A stretch of 28,163 bases of DNA. Source: CALACW01 sp963627915 (GTDB taxonomy: Bacteria > Bacillota > Clostridia > Oscillospirales > Acutalibacteraceae). The DNA is taken from contig CAVGCY010000010.1 in assembly GCA_963627915.1 (NCBI GenBank), positions 1 through 28,163 on the forward strand. The letters run 5' to 3'. Position numbers and translations under genes: made by a program. The notes beneath the pieces are model-generated. The model saw only the letters and a program-made list of their open reading frames with translations, was not told the origin of the DNA and searched no databases. This document shows positions 7,510-14,590 of this stretch, one piece after another; the stretch's first letter is position 1, and the number at the start of each line of letters is the position of its first letter.

Positions 7510-8559
7510 TTATCTATCTCCTTTTGCTATAGCTTCCCAAAGACCGTTCAAATATGCGGCTCCGAGAGCGCGGTCGTAAAGTCCGTAACCGGGTCTGCCT
7601 GTCTCTCCCCATATCATTCTGCCGTGATCCGGACGTACATAGCCGTCAAAACCGTTATCGTACAGAGCCTTCATAATTGCGTACATATCAAGACTTCCCG
7701 CGTCGGAGAGATGCGCAGTTTCTTCAAATCCGTTATCGAGAATCTTAACGTTTCTCATATGCACAAAATGGATTCTGCCAGACTTTGCGTATTTTTCAGC
7801 CATACGGACAACGTCGTTTTTGCGCGAGCAGCCGAGCGAACCCGTACAAAGCGTAATACCGTTATGCTTATCGTCGACAATTTTCAAGAATCTGTCAAGA
7901 TTTTTTTCATCCGTAATAATTCTCGGAAGTCCGAAAATACTCCAGCAAGGGTCGTCCTCATGTATCGCCATATTAACATCGCACTCGGCGGCGACGGGAA
8001 TAACGCGTTCGAGGAAATACGTAAGATTGCCCCAAAGCTGTTCCTCGCTCATATTGACGTATCTCGACGCGACCTCTTTAAGCTCATCTCTCGTGTAGCT
8101 TGCATCCCAGCCGGGAAGCGTTATATCGGAACCCGTTTTAAGCGGGTCGGCTTTGTCAACCTGCTCCTGATAGTAAACAAGAGATGTCGAGCCGTCTGCG
8201 TTCTTATGATCGAGCTGAGTTCTTGTCCAGTCGAACACGGGCATAAAATTATAGCAGATGCATTTAACCCCGGCTTTTGAAAGCCGTCTGATATTCTCGC
8301 AATAGTTTTCAATATATATGTCGCGGGACGGAAGCCCCGACTTTATATCTTCATGAACGGGAACGCTCTCTATAACTTCAAATTTAAGCCCCGCGTCCTC
8401 GGTGAGCTTTTTTAATCTCATTATACTTTCCTCGCTCCACACCTCACCGACGGGAACGTCGTACACGGCTGTAACGATTGAGTACATCCCCGGAATCTGT
8501 CTTATATTTTCAAGCGTAACAGCGTCATCCTCGCCGTACCAGCGAAACGATAGCTTCAT
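7510..8559 (-). CDS. uxuA: Mannonate dehydratase
   Basis: UxuA dehydrates D-mannonate to 2-keto-3-deoxygluconate in glucuronate breakdown. The 349-residue cytoplasmic protein has the expected metal-site segments: AIHEDDP, TLCTGSLG, HFVHMRNV and the C-terminal RPDHGRMIWGE. The start at 8559 is supported by AGGTG seven to eight bases upstream and by the family N-terminus MKLSFRWYG; a longer reading from 8649 would run through the promoter. It is the first gene of uxuA-eda-GH31. The pathway partners uxaC, uxuB and kdgK are not in the window, so mannonate must be made, and KDG phosphorylated, by products encoded elsewhere. Confidence 0.95.
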   Translation of the reverse strand: MKLSFRWYGEDDAVTLENIRQIPGMYSIVTAVYDVPVGEVWSEESIMRLKKLTEDAGLKFEVIESVPVHEDIKSGLPSRDIYIENYCENIRRLSKAGVKCICYNFMPVFDWTRTQLDHKNADGSTSLVYYQEQVDKADPLKTGSDITLPGWDASYTRDELKEVASRYVNMSEEQLWGNLTYFLERVIPVAAECDVNMAIHEDDPCWSIFGLPRIITDEKNLDRFLKIVDDKHNGITLCTGSLGCSRKNDVVRMAEKYAKSGRIHFVHMRNVKILDNGFEETAHLSDAGSLDMYAIMKALYDNGFDGYVRPDHGRMIWGETGRPGYGLYDRALGAAYLNGLWEAIAKGDR

Positions 8560-8600
8560 AAAAAACACCTGCCGTATATCCTGTATTAATCTTTGTATAT

Positions 8601-8630
8601 ATAATACTATAACTGCGCCCGTTATGTCAA
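8601..8630 (-). promoter_or_regulatory. Promoter of the uxuA operon
   Basis: The minus strand has TTGACA (8625-8630), 18 bases, then TATTAT (8601-8606), about 40 bases before the uxuA ATG. It starts just beyond the terminator of the upstream 47-residue gene, so the two units are separately expressed. Confidence 0.65.
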
Positions 8631-8650
8631 GAAATCGAGCGAAACACAAA

Positions 8651-8680
8651 AAAATAAACGCCCGAAGCCGAGCGTTTAAA
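8651..8680 (-). terminator. Terminator of the 47-residue gene
   Basis: On the minus strand AAACGC (8672-8677) pairs with GCGTTT (8656-8661) around a short GC-rich loop containing CTTCGG, followed by ATTTTTTT. It lies about 10 bases past the stop codon at 8688. Confidence 0.75.
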
Positions 8681-8687
8681 ATCAGGA

Positions 8688-8831
8688 TTATTTGAATAAA
8701 CCGGAGAGGAAACCGCCTGTTGAATCTTCCTCAGCCCAATCAATACCGAGATATTTAAGTATGAGGGTAAGATACTTATCAAACATCTTAATAATGTAGT
8801 CAAGATAAACGACAAACGCCGACAGATCCAT
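8688..8831 (-). CDS. 47-residue hypothetical protein, amphipathic helix
   Basis: I do not recognise this gene. Translation gives 47 residues beginning MDLSAFVVYLDYIIKMFDKY, then a hydrophobic stretch LTLILKYLGIDWAEED and a Gly/Phe-rich end GGFLSGLFK. The first 30 residues can form one long amphipathic or membrane-lying helix with regularly placed Tyr, Leu and Ile; there is no signal peptide. It is very likely a real gene: it has a GAGGTG ribosome site 7 bases before the ATG, a near-consensus promoter, and its own terminator 10 bases downstream. It is divergent from the flavoprotein operon, with only about 30 bases between the two -35 boxes. It may be a small membrane-associated protein or a peptide toxin/signal; nothing in the sequence settles this. 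Confidence 0.72.
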   Translation of the reverse strand: MDLSAFVVYLDYIIKMFDKYLTLILKYLGIDWAEEDSTGGFLSGLFK

Positions 8832-8866
8832 TATTGACACCTCGCTTTTATTTTTTATTCAAATAT

Positions 8867-8895
8867 ATTGTATCATTCGTTTTTTGTTTTTTCAA
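8867..8895 (-). promoter_or_regulatory. Promoter of the 47-residue gene
   Basis: The minus strand reads TTGAAA (8890-8895), exactly 17 bases, then TACAAT (8867-8872). The start site would be near 8860, giving a leader of roughly 30 bases. Confidence 0.75.
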
Positions 8896-8927
8896 GTAAT
8901 AAACCTAACAAAATTTTAAAATAATAT

Positions 8928-8956
8928 TTGACACTAATTCACATAACGAGTACAAT
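8928..8956 (+). promoter_or_regulatory. Promoter of the flavoprotein operon
   Basis: A perfect TTGACA (8928-8933) is followed after 17 bases by TACAAT (8951-8956). The start codon lies at 8991 after a GGGAGGA ribosome site at about 8977-8983. The TTG inside this -35 box should not be taken as a start codon. Confidence 0.85.
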
Positions 8957-8990
8957 ATCCGTATCAAATATTGCACGGGAGGACTGCGAA

Positions 8991-10250
8991 ATGAAAACGA
9001 TTGCGATAATCGGCGGCGGTATATCGGGCTGTTCGGCGGCTGTCGAATCCGCACGGTATCTTAAAGCAAATAACAAAAAATGCAATATTATAATTTTTGA
9101 AGCTCTTCCCGCCGTATGCAAAAAACTGCTCGTCACGGGAAACGGCAGATGCAATATTTTAAACGAGGACAATTCGCCCGAAAACTATCACGGTGATTTT
9201 AATTTCATATCGTCCGTTTTCAGCCGTTTTAACACAAGTGACAACATAGCGTTTTTTAAATCTCTCGGAGTTCTGACGAAAACGGAGGAGGCGGGCAGAG
9301 TCTACCCGATGTCGGAGAGAGCCTCATCCGTGCGCGACGCAATAGAAAACGAGCTTAAACGCCTTGACATTGAAATAATCTCCGGCGAAAAAACAGAATC
9401 CGTAAAAAGGAACGGCGGCTCTTTTATACTTAACAATAAATACTCCGCCGACTGTCTTATTGTAACGGGCGGAGGAATGTCGTCCCCCGCGCACGGTTCG
9501 GACGGCTCGTGCATGAAAATTTTATCATCTCTCGGCATAAAAATAAAGACCCCCGTACCCGCGCTTGTCCCGTTGATTTTTGAAAAATGTGATAAATCGT
9601 TAAAGGGCGTACGCGCCGCGGGAACGGTATCGGTTTTTGCCGGTACCCTGACGGCGGAGTCGTCGTCAGGCGAACTCCAATTTACGGATTACGGACTTTC
9701 GGGAATCCCCGCGATGGAAGTTTCCGCCTCGGCGGCACGGATTCTTATAAACAAAAACACACGTCCGACAGCAAGAGTTTCCCTCGTACCGGAGCTTAAT
9801 GAAAAGCAGATAACCGATTTTATACTATATAGAAAAAAAGTGAATCCGGAATTATCCTCGGCGTCCGTTCTGTCGGGATTTATGAACGAAAAGCTCGCCG
9901 TTTCAAAGCTCAGAAAGGCAAAAATACCGCCTTCGGCAAAAATAAAATCCGTCAACGGCAACGATATAAAAAAACTTGCCTCGATTATAAAAAACGAGGA
10001 TTATATAATAAAATCGACCGCACCGTTTAATATGTCGCAGGTCACGTCGGGCGGAGCGGTCACGGATGAATTTTTCCCTTCAATGCAGTCTAAAAGAATA
10101 CCGTCGCTCTTCGCGGCGGGCGAAGTTCTCGACGTTGACGGCAAATGCGGAGGCTACAATCTCTCCTGGTGCGTTTCATCGGGCAGAACGGCGGGACTGT
10201 CAGCCGCAAAATACATAATCGGAGAAAACAGAAATGCTCAGAATAAATGA
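8991..10250 (+). CDS. FAD/NAD(P)-dependent oxidoreductase of the HI0933/BaiN-like family
   Basis: This 419-residue flavoprotein has an N-terminal Rossmann FAD site (IIGGGISGCSAA, residues 6-17), the family motif KKLLVTGNGRCN (44-55), and the C-terminal stretch TSGGAVTDEFFPSM...GEVLDVDGKCGGYN that closes the FAD site. These identify the HI0933 family (YhiN; some members such as BaiN were proposed to reduce bile-acid intermediates). The substrate of most members is unknown and cannot be inferred here. The ATG at 8991 was chosen for its strong GGGAGGA site and because the promoter occupies 8928-8956. The gene overlaps the next flavoprotein gene by 17 bases, so the pair is likely translated together. 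Confidence 0.92.
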   Translation: MKTIAIIGGGISGCSAAVESARYLKANNKKCNIIIFEALPAVCKKLLVTGNGRCNILNEDNSPENYHGDFNFISSVFSRFNTSDNIAFFKSLGVLTKTEEAGRVYPMSERASSVRDAIENELKRLDIEIISGEKTESVKRNGGSFILNNKYSADCLIVTGGGMSSPAHGSDGSCMKILSSLGIKIKTPVPALVPLIFEKCDKSLKGVRAAGTVSVFAGTLTAESSSGELQFTDYGLSGIPAMEVSASAARILINKNTRPTARVSLVPELNEKQITDFILYRKKVNPELSSASVLSGFMNEKLAVSKLRKAKIPPSAKIKSVNGNDIKKLASIIKNEDYIIKSTAPFNMSQVTSGGAVTDEFFPSMQSKRIPSLFAAGEVLDVDGKCGGYNLSWCVSSGRTAGLSAAKYIIGENRNAQNK

Positions 10251-11832
10251 AATATCAATGCCTTTAGGCGAAAACACTTCGGTTTTAAAGGAAAAAGCCG
10301 CCCAAATCATAGGCGTATCGCCGGATGATTTTACCTCGTTTTCAATATCGAGAGAGTCTATCGATTCAAGAAAAAAAAATAACATAAAAATGATATATTC
10401 CGTAGACGTCGAGCTTGAATCGGGAGAAGAGGATATTGCCTCAAGATTCGATTTAAAAAAAGTTATGTACCGAAAAAAATACGAGTATGTCATCCCCGAA
10501 TGCAAACGAACATCATTACTGCGCCCCGTTATCGCAGGGTTCGGACCGGCAGGAATGTTCTGCGGACTTATTCTTGCGCAGGCGGGACTGCGGCCTATTA
10601 TATTGGAACGCGGAAACGACGTCGATACTCGAACGAAGGATGTTAAATGCTTCTGGGCAAACAGGCTTTTAAACACAGAGTCAAATGTACAGTTCGGCGA
10701 GGGAGGCGCGGGTACGTTCTCGGACGGAAAGCTTACGACGGGCATTAAAGACGGCAGGGTCAGAGAGGTTTTCAACAGACTGTACGCCCACGGCGCGCCG
10801 GAGGATATTTTATACTCGGCAAGACCGCACATAGGAACGGATAAGCTCGGAGGAGTTGTTAAAAATATCCGCGAGGATATCATATCGATGGGCGGAGAAG
10901 TTCATTTCGGATGCAAGCTTACAAATATTATATACGCTAACGGCTTTATCCACGGAGTTGAATATACATCCGTTTCGGGAGAAGTGAAGGATATGGAAAC
11001 GGACTGCCTTGTCCTGTGCATAGGTCACTCCGCGCGCGATACCGTAAAAATGCTCTTTGACAGAGGCGTGAGGATGGAACAGAAAGCGTTTTCCGTCGGA
11101 ACAAGAATCGAGCATCCCCAAGAGCTTATAAATAGAGCGCAGTACGGCACGGAGTGGAACAATCCTCTGCTCGGCGCCGCCGACTACAAGCTTTCAAACC
11201 ATCCGCCGCACGGCAGAGGCGGCTATACGTTCTGCATGTGCCCCGGAGGAACTGTCGTAACCGCCTCGAGCGAAGAGGGCGGAATGGTCGTCAACGGCAT
11301 GAGCGAATACGCAAGGGACGGCAAAAACGCAAACACCGCCCTGCTCGTAGGACTTGAACCGGGAACATTCGGAAGCGACAGTCCGCTTGCGGGAATAGAA
11401 TTTCAGCGCAGAATAGAACGCGCTGGATTTATACAGGGAGGCTCTGACTACACCGCGCCCGCACAGCTTGTCGGCGATTTTTTAAACAACAGAAAATCAA
11501 CAAGACTCGGCGCAGTCAAGCCGACATGTCCGACAGGAGTCACGCTCGGTGACATCAGAACGGTTCTGCCCGAATACGTAACAAAAACAATAGCGGAAGC
11601 CATAGTCGCTTTTGATAAAAAGCTTAAAAACTATGCTCTGCCCGACGCCGTTCTGACCGCACCCGAGAGCAGAAGCTCATCCCCTGTCAGGATTCTCAGA
11701 GACGAATTTATGCAAACAAACATCCGTGGGCTTTACCCGTGCGGAGAAGGCGCGGGATATGCCGGCGGAATAGTTTCCGCTGCCGTAGACGGAATAAAAT
11801 GCGCCGAAGCCGTGCTGAACGACGAAACATAA
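10234..11832 (+). CDS. Uncharacterised FAD-dependent dehydrogenase (COG2509 type)
   Basis: The 532-residue protein starts with a small alpha/beta domain of about 95 residues, then an FAD-binding Rossmann motif VIAGFGPAGMFCGLILAQAG (about 98-117), FGEGGAGTFSDGKLTTG, and the C-terminal PCGEGAGYAGGIVSAAVDG. This layout matches the COG2509 family of flavoproteins, widespread in Firmicutes but without an assigned reaction. A GGAG site ending about 8 bases before the ATG lies inside the end of the preceding flavoprotein gene, with a 17-base overlap. Together they form a two-gene unit ended by a terminator at 11853. The pairing of two unrelated-subfamily flavoproteins suggests linked redox reactions, but this is inference. 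Confidence 0.9.
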   Translation: MLRINEISMPLGENTSVLKEKAAQIIGVSPDDFTSFSISRESIDSRKKNNIKMIYSVDVELESGEEDIASRFDLKKVMYRKKYEYVIPECKRTSLLRPVIAGFGPAGMFCGLILAQAGLRPIILERGNDVDTRTKDVKCFWANRLLNTESNVQFGEGGAGTFSDGKLTTGIKDGRVREVFNRLYAHGAPEDILYSARPHIGTDKLGGVVKNIREDIISMGGEVHFGCKLTNIIYANGFIHGVEYTSVSGEVKDMETDCLVLCIGHSARDTVKMLFDRGVRMEQKAFSVGTRIEHPQELINRAQYGTEWNNPLLGAADYKLSNHPPHGRGGYTFCMCPGGTVVTASSEEGGMVVNGMSEYARDGKNANTALLVGLEPGTFGSDSPLAGIEFQRRIERAGFIQGGSDYTAPAQLVGDFLNNRKSTRLGAVKPTCPTGVTLGDIRTVLPEYVTKTIAEAIVAFDKKLKNYALPDAVLTAPESRSSSPVRILRDEFMQTNIRGLYPCGEGAGYAGGIVSAAVDGIKCAEAVLNDET

Positions 11833-11852
11833 AAATCAGAATCGTAATATCG

Positions 11853-11886
11853 AAAACCGCTCTGTTTTTATACAAAGCGGTTTTTA
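11853..11886 (+). terminator. Terminator of the flavoprotein operon
   Basis: A perfect 9-base stem (AAAACCGCT at 11853-11861 with AGCGGTTTT at 11876-11884) is followed by T residues and lies 20 bases past the stop codon. Confidence 0.85.
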
Positions 11887-11898
11887 TCGTTAAAAAGT

Positions 11899-11942
11899 TA
11901 AAAAACAGGGACTGAAAACATTTACATTCTCCGTCCCTGTTT
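11899..11942 (-). terminator. Terminator of the membrane-anchored hypothetical gene
   Basis: AAACAGGGAC (11903-11912) and GTCCCTGTTT (11933-11942) form a 10-base stem. On the minus strand it is followed by a run of T, so it serves the gene ending at 11965. With the neighbouring plus-strand terminator it insulates the two converging units. Confidence 0.8.
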
Positions 11943-11964
11943 ATTGTTAAATTATAATACGAAC

Positions 11965-13143
11965 TTAATAGTTTACATCCCACTTGGTCAGGTACTCAAG
12001 TCCGATACGGCAGTTATCTACAGAGATAATAGCAACGCCGGCTTTCGAGAATTTCATATATGACGGGCTGTCCGTTTCAATATGAGTAATTCTGCCGGAA
12101 GCCTTGTCGACCGTAGCCGTGACACTTCCGCCTATGTAGTCGTTCGCAAGTCCCTCAAGCTTAACCATACTGCCGGCCGCAGACGTAACGTCGGACTCGT
12201 TTACGGTAGTAAGAATACATGAAGTCTTTGTTCCGTCGTCGGGAGCTTCCTCGGTAGAATTGATTTTAAGAACAATCGTGTAATTATCGCCGTTGTCCGT
12301 GCATGTCGCCTCGCTTAACATATCGGCGGTAAGATTCTGAGCATTCTGACCGGGGAACATCGAAGCGATATCCGCGCCGGAATAATCGGTCTTTTCCGTA
12401 TTTTCCTTAAGGAATGAGCTCATAAGGCTCTGCGCAATCTTGGCAATCGTCGCATTGTCGCCGATTTCAAGAACCGTATTATAGTTAAGAGTATTCTCAT
12501 AAACCTTAGAAACGGACTTTGCCTCTGCAAGAGTCTTTGCATGAGCGGTCTTATAGTAAGCGACTACGCCTGCCGGGGTCGAAAGGTCGCCTGCGTCAGC
12601 CGCCGCAGTCGTATCGGCAGAGGAATCACCGCCGGACGCGTTTGAAGCGGGTTCGGAACCGCCGCCCGAAGTATCGGACGAAGCAGTATTTGAAGAAGCC
12701 GTATTCGATGACGCCGTGTTTGACGGAGTCGTATTAGCCGGAGTTGAACTGCCGGAGGAGGACGATGAAGAAGTCTGCGCGGACGCTCCCGAAGCATCTC
12801 CCGAACCTATCGAGCCGGTCAAAATTCCGAAAAACGTATATCCGAGTATGCCCGTCGTTGCAAGAACGGCAAGGATAAGAATAATCGCAAGCAGTCTCGT
12901 CCAGCGCGCACGGCGTTTCTCTATTTTGAGAGAATGAATCTTCGCTTCTTTTCTCAAAGCTTTAATTTCCGCTTTTTCGGCTTTCTTCTCGAGCTTTGCT
13001 TTCTTTTTGGGGGAAAGCTCCTTCTCTTTCTTCTGTTTTTTCTCTTTTTTTCTGCCCTTTTTACCTTTTACATCAGCGTCAGGCACCGCGGTTTCGGCAA
13101 ACTCGGCATTAACATCCCTATTGCCAAGGTCTAAATCAGCCAT
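11965..13143 (-). CDS. Membrane-anchored hypothetical protein with Lys-rich cytoplasmic part and Ser/Thr linker
   Basis: I do not recognise this 392-residue protein. It has an acidic start, a strongly basic Lys/Glu/Ala-rich stretch (about 26-82), one membrane helix (about 91-113), a low-complexity Ser/Thr/Ala/Asn/Gly linker (about 114-185, with a near-repeat of SNTAS units), and a C-terminal domain of about 200 residues with alternating helices and strands (for example TPAGVVAYYKTAHAKTLAEA and SVTATVDKASGRITHIET). The topology is probably N-in, with the C-terminal domain outside the cell. The ATG at 13143 has AGAGGT about 9 bases upstream; in-frame starts at 13161 and 13206 fall in the leader. 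It has its own promoter and terminator, so it is a single-gene unit. A cell-wall or lipid-facing role is plausible only from topology. Confidence 0.85.
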   Translation of the reverse strand: MADLDLGNRDVNAEFAETAVPDADVKGKKGRKKEKKQKKEKELSPKKKAKLEKKAEKAEIKALRKEAKIHSLKIEKRRARWTRLLAIILILAVLATTGILGYTFFGILTGSIGSGDASGASAQTSSSSSSGSSTPANTTPSNTASSNTASSNTASSDTSGGGSEPASNASGGDSSADTTAAADAGDLSTPAGVVAYYKTAHAKTLAEAKSVSKVYENTLNYNTVLEIGDNATIAKIAQSLMSSFLKENTEKTDYSGADIASMFPGQNAQNLTADMLSEATCTDNGDNYTIVLKINSTEEAPDDGTKTSCILTTVNESDVTSAAGSMVKLEGLANDYIGGSVTATVDKASGRITHIETDSPSYMKFSKAGVAIISVDNCRIGLEYLTKWDVNY

Positions 13144-13194
13144 TGTACTAACCTCTTTCATAAAAAATAAGTACTTGCGTCCATTTACCTTTAT

Positions 13195-13224
13195 AATATA
13201 CAACATCCGCTCTTAAAAAGTCAA
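13195..13224 (-). promoter_or_regulatory. Promoter of the membrane-anchored hypothetical gene
   Basis: The minus strand has TTGACT (13219-13224), 18 bases and TATATT (13195-13200), about 50 bases before the chosen ATG. Confidence 0.6.
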
Positions 13225-13315
13225 CAGATTATTTGAAAAATATTATTGTTAACAAATTCTACACGGTTAATCCGCATAAATATTTTTTCACGGTACGTTT
13301 TTTGCCGTTAAAGTA

Positions 13316-13343
13316 TTGATTTTTTGTTAAAAACAGATATAAT
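13316..13343 (+). promoter_or_regulatory. Promoter of the small secreted protein gene
   Basis: TTGATT (13316-13321) and a perfect TATAAT (13338-13343) are separated by 16 bases. A GGAGGAG ribosome site stands just before the ATG at 13378. The region between this and the divergent promoter at 13195-13224 shows no further gene. Confidence 0.65.
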
Positions 13344-13377
13344 GATTATGTAATCAAAATTAAACGGAGGAGATTTC

Positions 13378-13833
13378 ATGAAAAAATTAATTTCGGTTTT
13401 GCTTGTTCTCACCATGCTCGTATCATTCCCCGCCGTTATAGCCTATGCTGCGGACGGCGACTACCAGACTTTTTATATTTCATATGAGGTTCAGAACAAG
13501 GGCTGTTACATTCAGCCTCTCGACGGATACGACCAGTACGTTGAGCCGGGTGCGGACTTTAAGTTCACGGTTGAAGTTGAACGCGACGCGGACGGCAATC
13601 CCAAATATACAAACGCCATGGCTATCGTAGAGGCCAACCATAAAACTCTGACTCCCGACGAGCACGGCATTTACACGATAAGCGAGATAACAGAGGATAC
13701 AAACATCCTCGTATACCTTACCTTCGAGGAGAGCAAGGGCAATCTTGCCGCTTCCATTCTCGTAATGATAAAACAGGTATTCAAGGTTATAATCGACGCT
13801 ATCCGTCAGTTTATCATCGGCAACAAAACCTGA
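13378..13833 (+). CDS. Small secreted protein with C-terminal amphipathic helix
   Basis: I do not recognise this 151-residue protein. It begins with a clear Sec signal peptide (MKKLISVLLVLTMLVSFPAV) and a probable cleavage site after AYA or AYAA at about 24-25. The mature part (about 26-118) looks like a single beta-sandwich domain (alternating strands such as YISYEVQ, FKFTVEVE, ILVYLTFE). After a short turn comes a C-terminal helix of about 25 residues (ASILVMIKQVFKVIIDAIRQ) that is strongly amphipathic and cationic, like membrane-active helices. No sortase motif or lipobox is present. It has its own promoter, an excellent GGAGGAG site and a terminator, which indicates a well-expressed single-gene unit. 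Confidence 0.85.
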   Translation: MKKLISVLLVLTMLVSFPAVIAYAADGDYQTFYISYEVQNKGCYIQPLDGYDQYVEPGADFKFTVEVERDADGNPKYTNAMAIVEANHKTLTPDEHGIYTISEITEDTNILVYLTFEESKGNLAASILVMIKQVFKVIIDAIRQFIIGNKT

Positions 13834-13850
13834 TAAAAGCTGAAAAATCG

Positions 13851-13890
13851 AACGCCCGGAATCACTCGGATTTCAGGGCGTTTTGTTTTT
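13851..13890. terminator. Probable two-way terminator between the secreted protein gene and gtrA-like gene
   Basis: AACGCCC (13851-13857) pairs with GGGCGTT (13876-13882), with further inner pairing. It is followed by TTGTTTTT on the plus strand and preceded by AAAAATC, which gives GATTTTT on the minus strand. It can end both converging units. Confidence 0.75.
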
Positions 13891-13977
13891 ATTTAATTAT
13901 AAAATAATTTTTTTTCGCGGGACGAACGCTTTATCTTCAGCCGGAATGTCAATTCCGAAAGTCCGTAAGCGTAAGCA

Positions 13978-14514
13978 TTATTTATTTTCTTTCTTAACGG
14001 CGGTATCCTCCTGATTTCTGTAAACCACAAATTTGCAGAACAAAAACTCCGTTATCATGTTGCACAGCATCGTAATAACCAGAACTATATAGTCGATTCC
14101 GCCGACAGACGCGAACCTTGCCGTACAGTAGTTTCCCAAAACCGTTGACAGCGGGGTAAATACGAGATAATATCCGAAAACCTTAAGCATGGCTATCGGT
14201 ATGTTCGCCGCCGATTTAAACGTAAATTTTCTGTTTATCGTGAAGTTCCATAAAACGGAAAGTATCAACGCGATAAGGTACATGGGACCGTATTCGTTCT
14301 CCATAATTTTCGCGAAGGTTTCATGATTCGCCATAAGATTCTGAATAAAATCGGTTTTGACGATAACCTCGCTCATGAGCGTAAAGCTTCCCAGCTGAAT
14401 TATACCCGCCGAGCATGAGAACAGCGCAAATTTAACAGCCTGCAGAGCGTTCTTTTTACCCTGTGATTTTTCCTCCCTTTCAGCTTGTTCGTTTTTTTCT
14501 TTAACCTCCGACAT
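13978..14514 (-). CDS. GtrA-family membrane protein
   Basis: GtrA-like proteins are small four-helix membrane proteins, often linked to moving lipid-linked sugars across the membrane for cell-surface polysaccharides. The 178-residue product has a long charged N-terminus (about 1-22) and four predicted membrane helices (about 24-48, 78-96, 105-128 and 139-165). The family-typical LSVLWNFTINRKFTFKS lies after the second helix, and EFLFCKFVVYR near the end is also characteristic. No glycosyltransferase is adjacent, unlike typical gtrA clusters. It follows the PflX-like gene at a 76-base distance but has its own promoter. Confidence 0.87.
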   Translation of the reverse strand: MSEVKEKNEQAEREEKSQGKKNALQAVKFALFSCSAGIIQLGSFTLMSEVIVKTDFIQNLMANHETFAKIMENEYGPMYLIALILSVLWNFTINRKFTFKSAANIPIAMLKVFGYYLVFTPLSTVLGNYCTARFASVGGIDYIVLVITMLCNMITEFLFCKFVVYRNQEDTAVKKENK

Positions 14515-14544
14515 ACAACCAACCCTTTTCAGTTTGCTGATATA

Positions 14545-14573
14545 ATTTTATCACATATATTTTCATTATTCAA
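14545..14573 (-). promoter_or_regulatory. Promoter of the gtrA-like gene
   Basis: On the minus strand TTGAAT (14568-14573), 17 bases and TAAAAT (14545-14550) lie in the gap after the radical SAM gene. The gtrA-like ATG follows at 14514 with AAAGGG as a ribosome site. Confidence 0.55.
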
Positions 14574-14590
14574 TAAGAATGTAAAAAAAA

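Noticed and set aside
8560..8649. 30-residue extension of mannonate dehydratase
   Set aside because: It covers the uxuA promoter, and the family starts at MKLSFRWYG.
8627..8815. 62-residue minus-strand frame overlapping the 47-residue gene
   Set aside because: It lacks a ribosome site, runs through the terminator hairpin and uses a different frame from the better-supported small gene.
8928..8990. TTG start for the HI0933-like flavoprotein
   Set aside because: The TTG is part of the TTGACA -35 box; the ATG at 8991 has a strong GGGAGGA site and begins right before the FAD motif.
12640..12760. Tandem repeat or CRISPR-like array
   Set aside because: The repetition comes from degenerate SNTAS codons in a coding linker; there are no equal-length repeats with unique spacers.
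12519..12937. Several overlapping frames of 72-77 residues on both strands
   Set aside because: They are shadows of the low-complexity Ser/Thr/Ala linker and have biased composition with no start signals.
13942..13957. CGGAAT/ATTCCG hairpin as gtrA terminator
   Set aside because: It has no U-run on either strand; the hairpin at 13851-13882 is a better terminator.
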